Notes: a model not told the origin generated them from the sequence alone. A stretch of 64,000 nucleotides of DNA from Circinella minor (GCA_016758965.1 JAEPRB010000072.1:62001-126000), one strand, 5' to 3'; positions 1 to 13,433 are shown, counted from the first letter of the stretch. Program-made: numbers and translations.

Positions 1-843
1 TTTGTTTGTCGGGATATCCATTTCCCTCATGTCCAACTTTTTTCCCTCCCCCCAAAACGTATGCATAAGTTACTTAAAATATGGGCTTTTGATATGAACA
101 CAAGATTAATTACTACGTAAGATAATAAATCTCTTTTTTTTTTTATACAGGGGGAGAAAATTGATAACGTTGTTTTAAAATAGAAGTTCCTTTTGGAAAA
201 TTTGCCTTTATACAGTAGTTTCTTGAAACATATTTTGTTATTACTATCATGCGAATTTTTACGTACGTATCTTGTTCATACGTATATATACTGCATATGC
301 ATATATACATTACTTATCAATATAATTACAAGTTGTTACACCCAATGAAACATATTTTTTTTCTTTCTTTTTATATCAAAAAAGAAAAATACGTATCAAA
401 AGAATAATAATGATAATAATAATACAATAGCGATAAGCAAAACAATTTATTATAAAAAGCAAACTTTCGAGTGGGGGATATAAAAAAAAAAAAACGTAAG
501 AAATAAAATAATATATAAGAAATGAAGAGTTTTTTTTTTACCACACTTGTTTGGAGAATCTTCCAATATTTGCAAGAAATATACCTTTTCTTTGTTTTGA
601 AAAAAAAAAAAAAGGGGGATCGGGGTAGAGTGAAAGAAAAAGAGAAAATATCTCATATTTACAGCAAAAGAAGTAGTACGTACTAAAAAAAAAAAAAAAG
701 ATGTTTATGTAAGGAAGAAGGGGAGGGGTATGATTAATTATTTTTTTTTTCTTTCCAAAGTGTAAAAAATGTGAGTTAAAATTATGTAAAAATATGAAAA
801 TGTATATATAATTATAGAATGATGCACACAACATCATCCTTGA
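1..843. other. AT-rich non-coding flank
   Basis: No gene is visible here. The stretch lies beyond the 3' end of the BRPF-like gene (minus strand). It consists of homopolymer runs, TA-rich tracts and several TACGTA palindromes (for example near 113, 265 and 283). The open frames are T-run or A-run translations with Phe/Lys-rich sequence and no domain. Confidence 0.6.
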
Positions 844-3800
844 CTATTTCTTTGAAAAAGTTGAATTATTTAATGCTGGTAAGGGATCCAGTCCCAATAT
901 TTTACATGCGAATTCATAACCAACTCTGGATTCTTTAATTCGACGATAATTTCTTTTCTTACGTGCTACCAATAACATTTCAGTATCATGTTCAGGATCA
1001 CCTAAAGCAAATATATCTGTTCGACTAACCCAACCCCTATAAAAATGATATTATGTTAGTTTTAAATTATTATAATTGATAATAATAATAATTCTTTACC
1101 ATTTATGATGATCAGGTACTTCATAAAATTCAACTAATACATCTTGTTCTCCATGTTTAGATGATAATACATGTTTTCCAATATCATCTTCTTTTGTATC
1201 CACAATCTATAATAGATATAAATTAGATATAAAAATTACCCATACGAAACAAAGAAAATAAAATAAACTACCTTAGCAGGATGAGGTGGAAATCCTTTTA
1301 CACGAGCCCATACAATCATTTTAGGTTTAATATCTGTAATAGGTTCTAATTTGATTATTTTTGATGGACGTTCTCTTCTTGGTTTTTTACGTGGTGAAGG
1401 TGTAGGTGAATCAGCATCACTATTATTATTACTACTATTATCTTCAACATAAAGCCAACCAGGAGGTGCTTTTCGTTTTAAATCTAATTTCAATGGTGAA
1501 ACATTTTTTTGTTCTGCTGCTACACTATCTGAATGCCAAAGTAAATTACGTGCTTCAGATGATGTACGTCTTTGAACTTGTTCAGCTGTAGGTGCTACTA
1601 AACCTTCAGACCCCATACTTCTTGTACGTCGACGTAATGATTTTTTACTTTCTTGTTTTTCTTTTTCTTCTCCTTTTTCTTCTTCTTTAATAGTTTCCTT
1701 TTCTTTTTGAATTGCCTTTGCTCTTGATGATCGTGTAGTTATCCTATTATTACTATTATTATTAGGACCATTACTAGGCACTGTTGCATCTCCTGATGAT
1801 GATGATACTAAAGAAGATGTATTAGATCCCATAACAACTTGTTCTTCTTCTTGTTGTTTTTGTTCTTGTAATAATTTTGCCTTGAGTTTTTCTGCCCGCA
1901 ATCTTTCTCTTCTAATAGCATCACTCGCACGTTTCTTTCGTTTCGCTTCTTCATGTTTTTCTTTAGCTTTTTCTCGTTCCAATTGTAATTTTTTCTTTGC
2001 TTCCAATTTTTTAGCTAATAAACGTTCTTGTTCTTCTTGTTCTAATCGAGATTTTTCTTCTTCTTCTAATCGAGTTTTTTCTTCTTGTTCCAATCGTTCA
2101 CGTTCAGCAGCTAATTCTTCAGGAGAAGGAACATGGACTGTGTTATAAGTAAATATTTCGGGATGAATATCAATAGATAAAACACCTGTTTCTTTACGAA
2201 TCAATAATTCATTGTAATCTTGTTTAGCTTGAGTTATCAAGTCAATAGATACTTTTTTTAATCGTTCGGCAGTACGATAATATAAAGTTTCTGGTTTATT
2301 GTATGCCATACAATTTTTCCATATTAACATGATATCATTCTAAACAATATAAAAATTATCAAATTCATTAAGGAATCAGTCCTTTCTTTCTTTTGGCTTT
2401 AAGTTTTTTTTTTCTCAATGTATATATAAAATGAATAAATTTTTAACCTCTACTTGTTCCAAACTTGTATACTCGTGCAACGAAAATTTTTCTAGAATAT
2501 CAGCAAATGACATGGGTGTATCAATGATTTCAGCATAATCGGGTGCAACATCAGGTGTTACAGGGAATCGGAATAATTCCTTTTTATCCATTCTATAATT
2601 ATAAAAATGTTGTCAGTACACACAGACACACACACACACACACTAACTCATCTCATCCATCATAATATTATAGAAACTTACTCAATAAGTTGATCTACTA
2701 ATGGTTTAGCAATATATTCTATGGGGAATAGAATCATTTCCAAATATGCCTTTTGTTTTCGAATACGTTCTAATTTTTGTTTTTCACGTTTTTGTACTTG
2801 TTCAGATAACATACGAACTCGTTCTAAATCAGCTCTCAAATTCATCATTGCCTAATAGATAGATAAGTTATACAATGTATATAATTACTCCCCATGATTA
2901 TCTCTAAAAATAAATAAAAACTTACTGCTGCACGATGTGCCTTTTCTACTTCAGTTTGTTTATGTTGTGAAGATGATGCGGTCCAAGGCTATAATTACAA
3001 ACAATGAGTTATCATCTTTTTTTTTTTTTATCTTTTCTCTTATCCACACACAATTCATCCATTAAATTTGTTACCTCCAAATGCAAACGTTTTAATAAAG
3101 GTGCACCACGTCTTGATTCTCGTTTAAGAGACCAGTATCGACATATACTAACAATCAATTGTGATCTTTTTCGTAAATTGGTTGCTTGTCGTACACATTT
3201 CATATTTTCTAATTTGTTAATTATATATTCTGGAGCAATAGGTGCACCTGCAGAATAATGATGCTGATGTGCACGGGCGGCTTTTGAACTTGGTAACATT
3301 TGTGTCACTGCCGAATTATCATGACCACTATTATTATTATTGTTGTTGCTATTGGTGCGTCGTTTCTTTTTATGTTTCTTTTTTCGATTATCTTCCTCTT
3401 CTTCTTGTTGTCTTTCTATACTACTTTCAATAGAACAATTTGTTAAAGTACTTATTTCACTAGAGCCATCCACATAACGTTGTCGAGCCATTTGTTGTTG
3501 TTGAAGTTGATGATGATGATTTCCTTTTCGTCGATGACTATTTGAAAAAAATGTTTGAGCAGCAGCTACTGTTTGTTCAACATTTACTTGCTCTAAATAA
3601 TCACGAGGTGTATGTTTATCACAATAAGCTTTGAAAACAACACCATCATAGTGTGAACCATGGGATTTCATTCGCATACAAAGCCTTGCCCATCTTGCAC
3701 ACGTTACATGAAAAGCAACAAAACAATGTTTACTATCACATTGAATACATGCACCTTGGCGCCGTCGACATATATAACACGTCAATTTCCATCGACTTTT

Positions 3801-5827
3801 GGGTATATTTTCAATATTATCAATGGGTTCCATATAAACACTGTTGCTAAGACCAACCTCTGGAATCCAAATCGCACATAATAAATGACCCCATTTGTTG
3901 GTATTTGTTTGCTTAAATGCACCTCCTTCATTTGGACAAAATATACAAGAAACAGGGTTTTCAGGTGATACTAAACATTTACGACATAACCATTGACCTT
4001 CTGGAATATAGGGAATACCATAACAATCTAATTATTAAAATGAAAAAAAGAATAGATTGAAATGAGCTTCATTTTCTTTTTTTCTATAATTACTCTTAAT
4101 ATATATATATATATAAAGAATGGTCTTTTTTTTTTTTTTTTTTTTTTACCTTGATGAACAGCTAAATTGCATCCATCACAAAATACAATAGCATTACTAT
4201 TTTCACATTCTGTATCATCACAAATAGCACATGCAGAATCTTCTGGAAGTGTTGGTTCTTCAGCAACTTGTTTTGGTAAGTTTTTAACTAGATCAAACCA
4301 TTCTTTTTCGAGTTGATCCATAACAGCTTCAAATAAATCACCAGATACTTCTCCAAGATCTTCTTTACGTCGTTCTTCATTTAACATTTGTAACCATGCA
4401 TCATCTAGATTTATATATTTGATAAATATATATTTCTAATACTCCTTTATACATTTCTCCCTCTTTCTTTCTCTTTTTACCATGTTCATCCATATCGTAT
4501 TCAATCATATCCATTAAATCTGCTTCGGATGGTTCTATAAATTAATATATATATATTTCAAATAGAGTTTAAGCCAAATAAAATTATAATGCATTTAATA
4601 CAGAGATTTCCAAATATATATATATATATATATATATTTACCAATATATCGAATATAATGATTTTCAGGTCTTTGAAATCTTTGTTGTGGAACTGTACTT
4701 TCATCTTCCATAATATTATTTGTTGTTGTTCCTGAATCATCATTTGCTTTTTCATTTTGTCGATTTTTTGATTCTTCATTCTTTTCATCAGTTACCAAAC
4801 GAAAAGAAGGTTTAGGTAATGCATCCAAATTCACACCCATATTTGTATCATTTAAAAGTGGAGGTTGTGGACGTGTTGATAATGCTTGGTATAAGTCACC
4901 TTCTTTATGATGATCTACTAATGGATCTCCATTTCTTTCTATTGTCTCGATTGTTTCTTGTTGTTCAGATGATGATGATGATGATTCATTACTATTTGTC
5001 GTATCAATATCAACTACTTGTTCATTATCGCTTTTGTCGTCATCGTTCACATTGATATCCACATCCATGATATGATCAGAAGAAGAAGATAGTGATGATG
5101 ATGATATTGTCCCACTAGTTATTGTAACCTTGTCTTCAGTTAAAACATCAGATGAATTACTGTTTTCGTTTGATTCGTACAACGATAAACTACTATTACT
5201 ACTGATTATTTTGTCTTCATCTTCTTGTTCTGTCACTTTTTGTTGTTTATTTAATGATCCATTTTCTACTACCACTGGGACGGATTCATCGAGACTCACA
5301 GAAGAGAGTTCAGATTCTTCAGAACTTTCGCGTGGAATTTCAGGTACTTCTTGATGTATATTATTTTCACTGCTATTACTTTTATTATTGTCTTTTTCTT
5401 CGTCTTTTTTCTTGTTGTCAGTTGTTTGTGTTGCTGTTGATAATAAAGTATTATCTATGTGTGTCTTTGTTGTTGTTGCTGTTTCATTATTATTAATACC
5501 ATCTTGTTGACGATCTGCTAATGACACTCTAACAATCTTTAAAGGCTGTTTTAAATTTAAATTGGGAAAATAATCTTTGTAAGATCGTTCTTCTCTTGGT
5601 CTTACTGCTGTATGACCATTAGTATTATTTTCATGATGGGTTGGAGTAGCGATGGAACTATTCAATAATAAACTATTATTATAAGGTGGTGGTGGTTTGA
5701 TAGTAAGTTGCTGTTCTTGTTGTGGTTGTTGTAATTGATCTTGTTGAAAATCTTCTGAACGCGGATACTTTTTAGGACGTCCACGACGACCTGTACCTCT
5801 ACCACGTCCTCGTGTTTTTAAAGGCAT
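844..5827 (-). CDS. BRPF/Nto1-like scaffold of a histone acetyltransferase complex (PHD, extended PHD, bromodomain, PWWP)
   Basis: Ten exons read on the minus strand: 5827-4642, 4534-4481, 4404-4150, 4027-3075, 2988-2926, 2851-2682, 2592-2448, 2339-1272, 1206-1100 and 1036-844. Together they give about 1397 aa. From the N-terminus: an AT-hook-like [14 protein letters not shown] stretch, a Ser/Asn-rich region, enhancer-of-polycomb-like segments (about 80-100 and 325-400), and a PHD finger (about 468-520, CAICDD...CDGC). Then comes an extended PHD/zinc-knuckle module (to about 640, [14 protein letters not shown]...HVTCARWA), a bromodomain (about 880-985, with the acetyl-lysine Asn in CMAYNKP), a charged Glu/Lys/Arg coiled coil and a C-terminal PWWP ([16 protein letters not shown]). 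Known role of the family: scaffold for MYST acetyltransferases (NuA3/MOZ type) at methylated or acetylated nucleosomes in the nucleus. Yeast Nto1 is much shorter. The ATG at 5827 is in frame and followed by the basic hook. The family call is secure; exact exon ends are by eye. Confidence 0.92.
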
Positions 5828-6215
5828 ATATGATTGTTATATTATTATTATTTTTTTTCCCTCAAAAAAAAAAAACCCCCCCAACAAATGGACGTGTATT
5901 ATATTTTTGTGTGTGAATTGCTCAACACAGATTGGAAAAATAAAATAAAAAAAAGTTTTCGTAAGAGAGAGAGAGAGAAAAAAAAAAAAGAGGAAAGGGA
6001 AGGAGACAGACTCACAGAAAATAAAATAAGTTTTCTTGTCTCTTTATTTTTTTTATTTTTTTTATTTTGCTTCCCTTTCTTTCTAATATAAACCAACTAA
6101 AAACTAAATAGAACGTTACAATCTCAATAGTATTCTTGTTCTTTTTTTTTTATATGGATGACTTTATTTGAATTAAAAAAAAAAAGAATATATATATATA
6201 TATATACAGTCAAAC

Positions 6216-6286
<71 letters not shown>

Positions 6287-7967
6287 CCTAGAAAGTAAGA
6301 CCAGTTTATTTGAGGAACACGATACCCCCCCCCCCAAAAAAAAAAAAAATTAGGCAGCAAACCCTAACTGAGTTTGTACATTCATCAAAGAATGACAATA
6401 TACTTTATTCACTTAATACAAGTCAAAAAGTTTTTTTTAGTAAAATTTAATAATAAATTCCAAACAAAAATAGTAAATTGATGAACCTATCTAATGAAAG
6501 CTATTATTTGTTTTTGATGAATATTCCATATATACTTCAAAACAAAAAAGTATCTCATCAGGAGCTCTCCGTTTCCAAAGAAAGCATTAAAGAATACCTA
6601 CAATACGAAGAACTCTTATGGAAGTCTATTTGTCGCTCTTGATATGCTTTACTTTTATAGTGCTACATCATTGATCGAAAGTGATTGCAATACTGTACAG
6701 GCCCTACCATGATGCAATTATACAACTTGGGGTTGACGTACATTACTATCAACGCATACACAGGAAAAAAGAAGAATTCCTTGTACTGTATTCTTCGATG
6801 GCTCTTTTGCTCAAAAATGACAAGGGAAGCTATGACAACCAGAGACACATACGGTTTTCTTATTTTCGAGAGTATCTAATAACATTATATTACCACATAT
6901 AATTAGAAAAACCGAATCACACTCGCTTACATCTTGCAAACAATAATAGACGGTTCGTTTCATGAAGCTCATATCCACAAAATTCTACATCAATTGATGG
7001 TAAAGATCACCTTGAATTTTTCAACTCTAGTATTACATTTGATTAAAAACTATCACTCTACTCGTTGTTTCTCAGTCATATAACCTTCCGTCTACGTACT
7101 CTTGATCTATACCTTTCGAGTCTTTGAGAACAATGGTGAAGAGGTTCCAAACGACTTTAGCCTTCTTCCCGATTTATTAATTACTTTGCCACAGCAGAAT
7201 TCAAAATAATTTCCTTCGACAGATGGACTACGCCTGGACGCAAAGACTGTGGCGAAAACTTGGACCTTTCAAGGAAATCATTGGGTCATACAGTTAAGAC
7301 ATTAAAGTCAATTGGGTGCTGTGCTCCCATTTGCATGATTACTAAGCAGCAGACAATGAACATTTATGTTCACCATCTTCGCTTTTTGTTTTGTTGCAAG
7401 AGTTACTTCTTGATCTTTGATCTAAATCAAGATATTCTAAATGCTGAAGTAAACGACCTTATAGGTGTGGTAAACATAACAATAGCCTTATTAAAAAAAA
7501 AAGTCAAAGAAGATTCAGGAAGAGAAAGAAGAAAAAGATTAATCTAAAAATATGTTTACGTATCAAAACAACATGAATTATGTACGTACTAATTTATACT
7601 ATTCAAACAAGCAACCAGTCATTCTGACATTCAGGTTCATGCCAGATAAAATAAACAGACGAACTACGTATTAAGAAAAAAAAAAGGTATATTATAATGC
7701 AGTAGTAATCAAATTTATTAATGTTAATTTACAGACCACTATTGAAAAAATAATAATACATGTCTACCCTTTCATTGGAATATTTATACTATATATATAC
7801 TTTTTGCATGATAAGAATTAATGATACGTAGCATTGAATTATATTTATTTATTTACTGAAATTTGATATACATGTATTATTATTGGGATCATTATCATTT
7901 AACAAAGAAAAATATATGATATTAAAAGGATTAAAATGTATTATAAATGATATACTGTAGTTTTTAT
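5828..7967. other. Gene-free interval with a long poly(A) run and broken open frames
   Basis: This holds the BRPF-gene promoter (pyrimidine- and purine-rich tracts) and the 3' flank of the cyclase gene. No intact gene is seen. From about 7090 to 7460 the plus strand reads as short protein-like frames broken by stops (for example RVFENNGEEVPNDFSLLPD, then LRLDAKTVAKTWTFQGNHW). This could be an old coding relic, but I cannot assign a family. Confidence 0.5.
6217..6281 (+). repeat. 65-nt poly(A) homopolymer
   Basis: An uninterrupted run of 65 A, preceded by a (TA)n tract and followed about 45 bp later by a C run and a second A run (6326-6349). It is the longest homopolymer in the window. It may be a microsatellite or the tail of an old retroposed sequence; no retrotransposon coding sequence adjoins it. 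Its length is likely unreliable in the assembly. Confidence 0.9.
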
Positions 7968-9286
7968 TTATTTGATACAGACAGCATTTGGAGGAGTAGC
8001 AACACCTTGATATATATTAAGTGGAGCACTTGTAAAAAAGTATTCATAAACACCATCTTGAGCTGAATCTTCAGCAAGTTTTTCAAGGAAGAACATTTCA
8101 CCACTAAACAAAGCCAAAAAAAAAAAAAAAAATTAGCTGTTGTATTAAAATAAAATAAAAATAAAAATACTTACATTGGCATACCCCAACCACCCAAAAA
8201 TTGAGAATCTAAAAAGAGAAGTATGTAATAGCATAGCAAAAGGGTTAAGCTTTTTTTTTTTTGTTTATACTGACACAATAAGTAGCTAATATTTTTTTTT
8301 TTTTAAAAAAAAAACTTACGGCATGATTCTTCCCATGTTGGTGGGAAAGCTTCGAAGGGAAAATTATCGGAACCCACAGCAGCGAAATGATTATCCCAAA
8401 TCCATCGGAAAGTTTCTTCGCAAGCTTTGACACCAGCACATTCAGGATGTTCCAAATCCATCATTTCATGCAATCGATGACGTTCCTTTTCATATGCAGC
8501 CATCCAGCCAATACGTACCTAACAAATATACCTTGTTTTAATATTTTCATACCTTTCAAAATTCAACCTTTTTCTTTTCTTTCAAAAACATAATATAAAA
8601 ATATCTACCAAAAGAATATCACCCTTCTTAAAAGTGACATTTTGAGCTTCAGCAACTTGCTTCAATTCTTCTACCGGGATTTCTGAACGAATCAAAGGAT
8701 TAAAGTCCGGTCTATGTTTCTCAGCCCAACGAGCGTAATCCAACAGGACAGCCCGGCCAGCAATACCGCGGCGTGCCATATGATGAACACCAAGACGATC
8801 TGATTCACCTTTTACGATTTCATCAGGCTTAATACCATTATAAAAAGTTTTTGTAGGCATGTGACAAATGTGACGAAGACCATCCCATTGACTAGAAGAT
8901 TGAGGATTAAATGTATCATAAGAATCATCAAATGAAATGTTTTCGGCATTATGTGGATGTAGATTATGCTTAATAGTTTGACGACCAAACAATGGTGGGT
9001 TAGGTTTTTCCAAATCCCAATTCAATGCAAATACTTTGCCTGACTTGATGCATTGACCTGCCTATTTGAAAATAAAACAAAAAGCTGTGTTACAAACATG
9101 ATCTATTATTGATTATATAGGACAAATATGCACAATTTTTTTTTATTTTACCTCTTTAACAACGTCTTCAGTCAAAAGGTTCAAGGTACCTAAATTATCA
9201 TCTTCACCCCAAACACCCCATGCAGAATGAGGAGGGTATTCAGGTTTGATTGGAAGTTGATCATAAGTAGGTAAATCACTGCTCAT
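7968..9286 (-). CDS. Cyclase-family hydrolase (kynurenine formamidase-like)
   Basis: Five exons: 9286-9152, 9061-8609, 8518-8320, 8208-8175 and 8103-7968, giving 318 aa. The protein matches the fungal cyclase family (Pfam Cyclase, PF04199): N-terminal AWGVWGEDDNLGTLN, a central WDGLRHICH segment, GVHHMARRGIAGRAVLLDYARW, then SQFLGGWGMPIGE, and a C-terminal FFTSAPLNIYQGVATPPNA. His residues in the central part are the expected metal-site candidates. Family members are metal-dependent hydrolases acting on amide or lactone bonds; the founding activity is N-formylkynurenine hydrolysis, but the true substrate of this fungal branch is not known to me. There is no signal peptide, so it is probably cytosolic. 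The small 34-nt fourth exon is needed to join the FLGGWG block. The start is the ATG at 9286, directly before the conserved N-terminus. Confidence 0.88.
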
Positions 9287-10858
9287 AGTTGTGTACTGGA
9301 AATAGAAATAAAGAAAAAATCAAAGAAAAAAAGAGAAAAGTAACAAGAAATACAAGCGTGTTGAAATTTTGGATTGCTTTGTGGCCGTATTTTTATAAAA
9401 CAAATCCATTCATTGGAAAACTATAAACCCCGCACGTGCAGTCGTATACTTACCCAAATTACCGCACGATTTTCAAGTTATTTCATAATCATTTTTTCCA
9501 CGGTTTCGTAATTTTCTTCCGCGTAATTTTGCCTATTTAAAGTATAGAAATTTACTTTAGTAATTCTTCTATTGAATCACTTCATTTTCTTTTCTTTTTA
9601 TATGTATTTAAATTACTTTTAAATATCTATAATGATCACAAAATATAAAGTTTGAATCTAAGGAGATACAAGCGGGGTAATATTAGTGGTGCTATTATTT
9701 TGACAGTTCATTTTTAGTTTAGTGTCCAATTTTATTGGGTCCCATCAAGTTAAAAGAAAAAACAAAAGTAAAGAAAAAAGAGCAATTGTGCTGGGATTAT
9801 GCTATTACACTCGTCCCAGATTATTTATCCCCGAGTCTTTCAGACTCGAGAAAAGATTAAAGTAAATAACATTGAGTAATGCCTAAGTCAGTACGTGCAA
9901 AGGAGTGATATCTATTATACATAGATAATGCTTAGTAATAAAATTTAACTGTCTACGTATATTATACGTTTTGGGGTTGTTTTTTATTAGTAGTAAAACA
10001 GTAACAATAATATAGTCACTGGATTCCTTGGAGAATATAAAGTTTATTCCTGGTAATCAAAAGGTCTCTGATAAAGCACCTGACGTAACTCTGCTAAAAC
10101 AAAACCTTTCTCAATTTATTCTAATTTGTAAACAGTGAAAAGAATATAAAAAGTAAGAAGATAAATTTTTCACAAAAGCAAACTTCTTTTGAAATGAATT
10201 TTCATGGCCTCTACGTACCATTTTTAGTGTTGATAGCTATAATGTATAATAAAAACACTTTTCTACATAGAGCTGGTTAAACTGTTGATTGTTTTTATAT
10301 GTGTCCAACAATGTAATGGTTTTATTACATGCTTTTGATTGTTACACACGATAACAAGAGGAAAGGATGCTATCGCTCTTATTTCCATGCCAACGGCATA
10401 TTTATAATTTAAAAACATTTCTGTATACACATCAGACCACAATTATTAAAGTAGTTTAGTATATAAGCTTCTTTTCATCAATTAAATATCACGGCACAGA
10501 TTAGTCGTCTCGTTTCACTAAATGTCTTACAAAGGCTCGATCCATCAATATACATGGGTGTGTAATAGCTATTACATATAAAATATATTATGAAAATACA
10601 TTTGTTGCTAACCAAAGATAATAATTATTCTTTACAATTTTTTAATCATTATTAAAACAATATACCCAAAAAGTAATGATAATACATATACAAAGTACCA
10701 AGTTTAGTTTGTTTTTATGATGTCTGTTGTCTAGTACTATAGGAGTAACAGTATAAGAAGGTGGAGCAGGAGAATGTCGAGAAGAAAAAGAAATTACACA
10801 ATCAAAGTGTTGTTGTTTTTCTTTCGCTCTTTTTCAAATAATATCTCATTATTGGTAA
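9287..10858. other. Intergenic, no gene recognised
   Basis: Contains the promoter of the cyclase gene (a TATAAAA-like element on the minus strand near 9390-9400) and the 3' flank of the aminotransferase. Around 10020-10135 the plus strand has an open stretch of about 39 codons (LDSLENIKFIPGNQ...) ending in TGA, with no ATG and no recognisable domain. It may be a relic or chance. Confidence 0.5.
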
Positions 10859-12433
10859 TCATAATGAATTTTCTTTTCGTTCTTGTGCCAAACGAATCAC
10901 CCCTTCCACTGTTTTCATACCCTCCCGCAATTTTTCTTTTGGATAATGTGCAAAGCATAATCGTAAATAGTTTGAAAATTCGTCCGTAGGTTGAGGGCCA
11001 GGAGTAGCAAAAAGATTACCAGATCCAAGACGAACATCAATGTTGCGTTCAATGATAATTTCATCCAATAACGTAACATTAATTCCTGGAGGTAAGCGCA
11101 TCCACATAAAATATCCACCGGTTGGTAAACTAGCATAACATCCAAGGGGTTCTAAAAATTCTTGATAGGGTTTCCATAATCCTTCGACAAGTCGTTCGTG
11201 AAGCACCACTTTCAAATGATCAATGTTTGTTTGTAAATTGACCTGTGGATCGTCAGAATTTAGCATTTGTGATACGATGATACTTGCTATAAACAAAAAA
11301 AAAATTATTAATTATAGGTGAGAGGATATTGTTTCTAAAAAAAAATGTCTTATTGTTACACTTACAAAAATTGGCAGGATTGCTTCCAGATATAAATGAT
11401 CCACTATAGTAACGAAAAACAAAAATAAGAGTTAACCAATACATATTATTTCTCATAAGTGATAGCTACTTTTAAGATATTCTATTCAAGTACCATAAAC
11501 CAAGACGTTTCACTAATGTCTCATGGGCTTCAACCCATCCAACTCGCATGCCTGGTGCCAGAATCTTTGAGAATGAACAATTACTAATAACAACAGGTTT
11601 ACTATTCGATTCCAAATCATATGCGACAACACGTTTTGGTGCAATACCTTGATATGTTAAAAGATCATATACATCATCACAAATAATGAGCACATTATAT
11701 TGTTTTGCTAATTTCACAAGTTTTTCTCGTCGTTCCTCAGATAAAATCGATGATGATGGATTGCCATGTGTTGGTACACAATAAAGAACTGCATCATAAT
11801 AATCATTAGTAGTATCAGAACCTGAACCAAACTTTTCCTTGAGAGATGATTCTAAAAAATCCACATTTAATCCATTGGCATCATCAGGTACACCAACAAA
11901 TTGATTTTTTGAAAAACCAGCATCTTGAAATATTTTAAATCCAAAATGATAAGTTGGGTTTTGGAAAAATGCATATTTTGTAGTTGATTGAGGTCTTGTT
12001 AATATCGTAAGAATATGTTCAATCATTAATGATGCACCAGGTGAACAGCATAAATTATTTCTGTAAAAATAGATACCCCATTTTTAGTATTTGAGTTCCC
12101 AAAATTTTTGAGTACTGACCCTTTCCCCCCCCCCCTTTTTTTTTAAAAAAAAAGCTTACACTTCAACTTTGTCATTATATGCTTTTGATAAAAATGTAGC
12201 TAAATTCTTTAGGAAACCAGCATCACCAATAAAACCATTATACTATATAGATTTCTATTTAATAATTTCGCTTTGACATTGTTTTGGTAACTTTGGGAAA
12301 AGATTGTAGTAATACAAACCTGTAACATAGTTGGTACTGCATCTGGTAATGCAAAGGCGAGTGATGCTGCCCGCGCTACTCGATCAGTTGACAAGAGGTC
12401 TAATGATGGTCGTCCTTCCAGAAAATTAACCAT
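10859..12433 (-). CDS. PLP-dependent class I/II aminotransferase, YER152C/aminoadipate-transaminase-like
   Basis: Five exons: 12433-12320, 12242-12160, 12060-11494, 11403-11366 and 11286-10859, giving 409 aa. The order of conserved blocks is that of fold-type I aminotransferases: substrate-binding CCSPGASLMIEHIL, FQNPTYH, VPTHGNPSS, the PLP-pyridine Asp in IICDDVYDLL, the Schiff-base Lys in SNCSFSKILAPGMRVGW, and the C-terminal TGGYFMWMRLP with RLCFAHY. It is closest in style to the fungal YER152C group (2-aminoadipate or kynurenine/aromatic transaminases); the exact substrate is inferred. The start is the ATG at 12433 (MVNFLEGRPS), which fits the family N-terminus. The frame stays open upstream but has no ATG. 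It sits beside a kynurenine-formamidase-like gene on the same strand, which is suggestive of amino-acid breakdown but not proof. Confidence 0.88.
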
Positions 12434-13433
12434 TGTTAAAAACCTTTTAAAACGTGAGAGGAAAACTGAAAATATAGAGTGAACCAAGATAATGGTTTCT
12501 TTTAAAACAGCGTCATTAAATACCGACAGATTTGCATTGACAACACACTATCATCTATCTATCTTTATTTATATAGAGTTTTAATATACATGATAACGTC
12601 ATATTTAGATAGAAGAAAGAATATATGTAAGTTTTGTTATCTTGAATATAATAAATGTAATAATACTTTCACTATATCTAGCTAATATGATTTTAATAAA
12701 TTTACTTGGATCCTTTATTTCTGTCTTGTTCTTATTATCATCAACATTCTTATTATTACGACAAAACATAACAATACTAACTTTGTCGGTAATATCACTA
12801 ATGTAAATTCATTAAGCTTTCAACTTGTATCAAAACACTTGACAACGCTATCTACAACGCCAGCCCTCCTTCATAGGTCGTCATATGAAAAATTTCCATT
12901 TTGTGTACTTGGTCAAGATGACCATTTTTAAATTTCAATTATTTTCTTTTTAGTAATATTCTTACATTCCACCCATTTGCTATTCGTTGTATTTATTTTT
13001 CAATTAAAAGAACTTGGTTTTCAAGTATTAAACCAGAATTGACGACTGCGAAGATGCTAACTTTTAATGTTATCCTATTTCATTTTGAAGACATTAAATT
13101 ATATGTTATATTCCTCGCACATAAATCGTTGACTTCTTGTTAAGACTTTTGTAGTCTATATTCAAATTTTTATTACTGTGAATTCACATAGTTTCTATTG
13201 TAATAGGTATATAAAAAAAAAAAGAACTGGAATTTTTTTCGAATGTAAGCTAAAGAGCAAAATCTGCATAAAAAAATACAATCTATTAGGAATCAAATTG
13301 CCTTTTTTGGCGCCCAAGGCGAAGCCACAAGAGGTAATTATATTGAAATCCTGCGAGCTTTTTTTTTAATATTCCTTTGTGCCTTGATCTATCCCAATAA
13401 AAAAAAAAGATCTAAATCTATATACAATAAACA
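12434..13433. other. Divergent promoter region
   Basis: About 1 kb between the aminotransferase (minus) and the small basic-protein gene (plus). It is AT-rich. Open frames such as 13178-13369 lack any family signal and composition bias, so nothing is called. Confidence 0.6.

Noticed and set aside
6124..6360. Minus-strand frame rich in Phe
   Set aside because: It is only the translation of the 65-nt poly(A) and nearby homopolymers.
7260..7547. 95-codon open frame on the plus strand
   Set aside because: It has no ATG start (begins TTG), runs into a Lys-rich poly(A) translation and shows no domain.
12434..12487. N-terminal extension of the aminotransferase (VFLSRFKRFLT...) as a mitochondrial presequence
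   Set aside because: The upstream frame has no ATG; the first ATG at 12433 already matches the family N-terminus.
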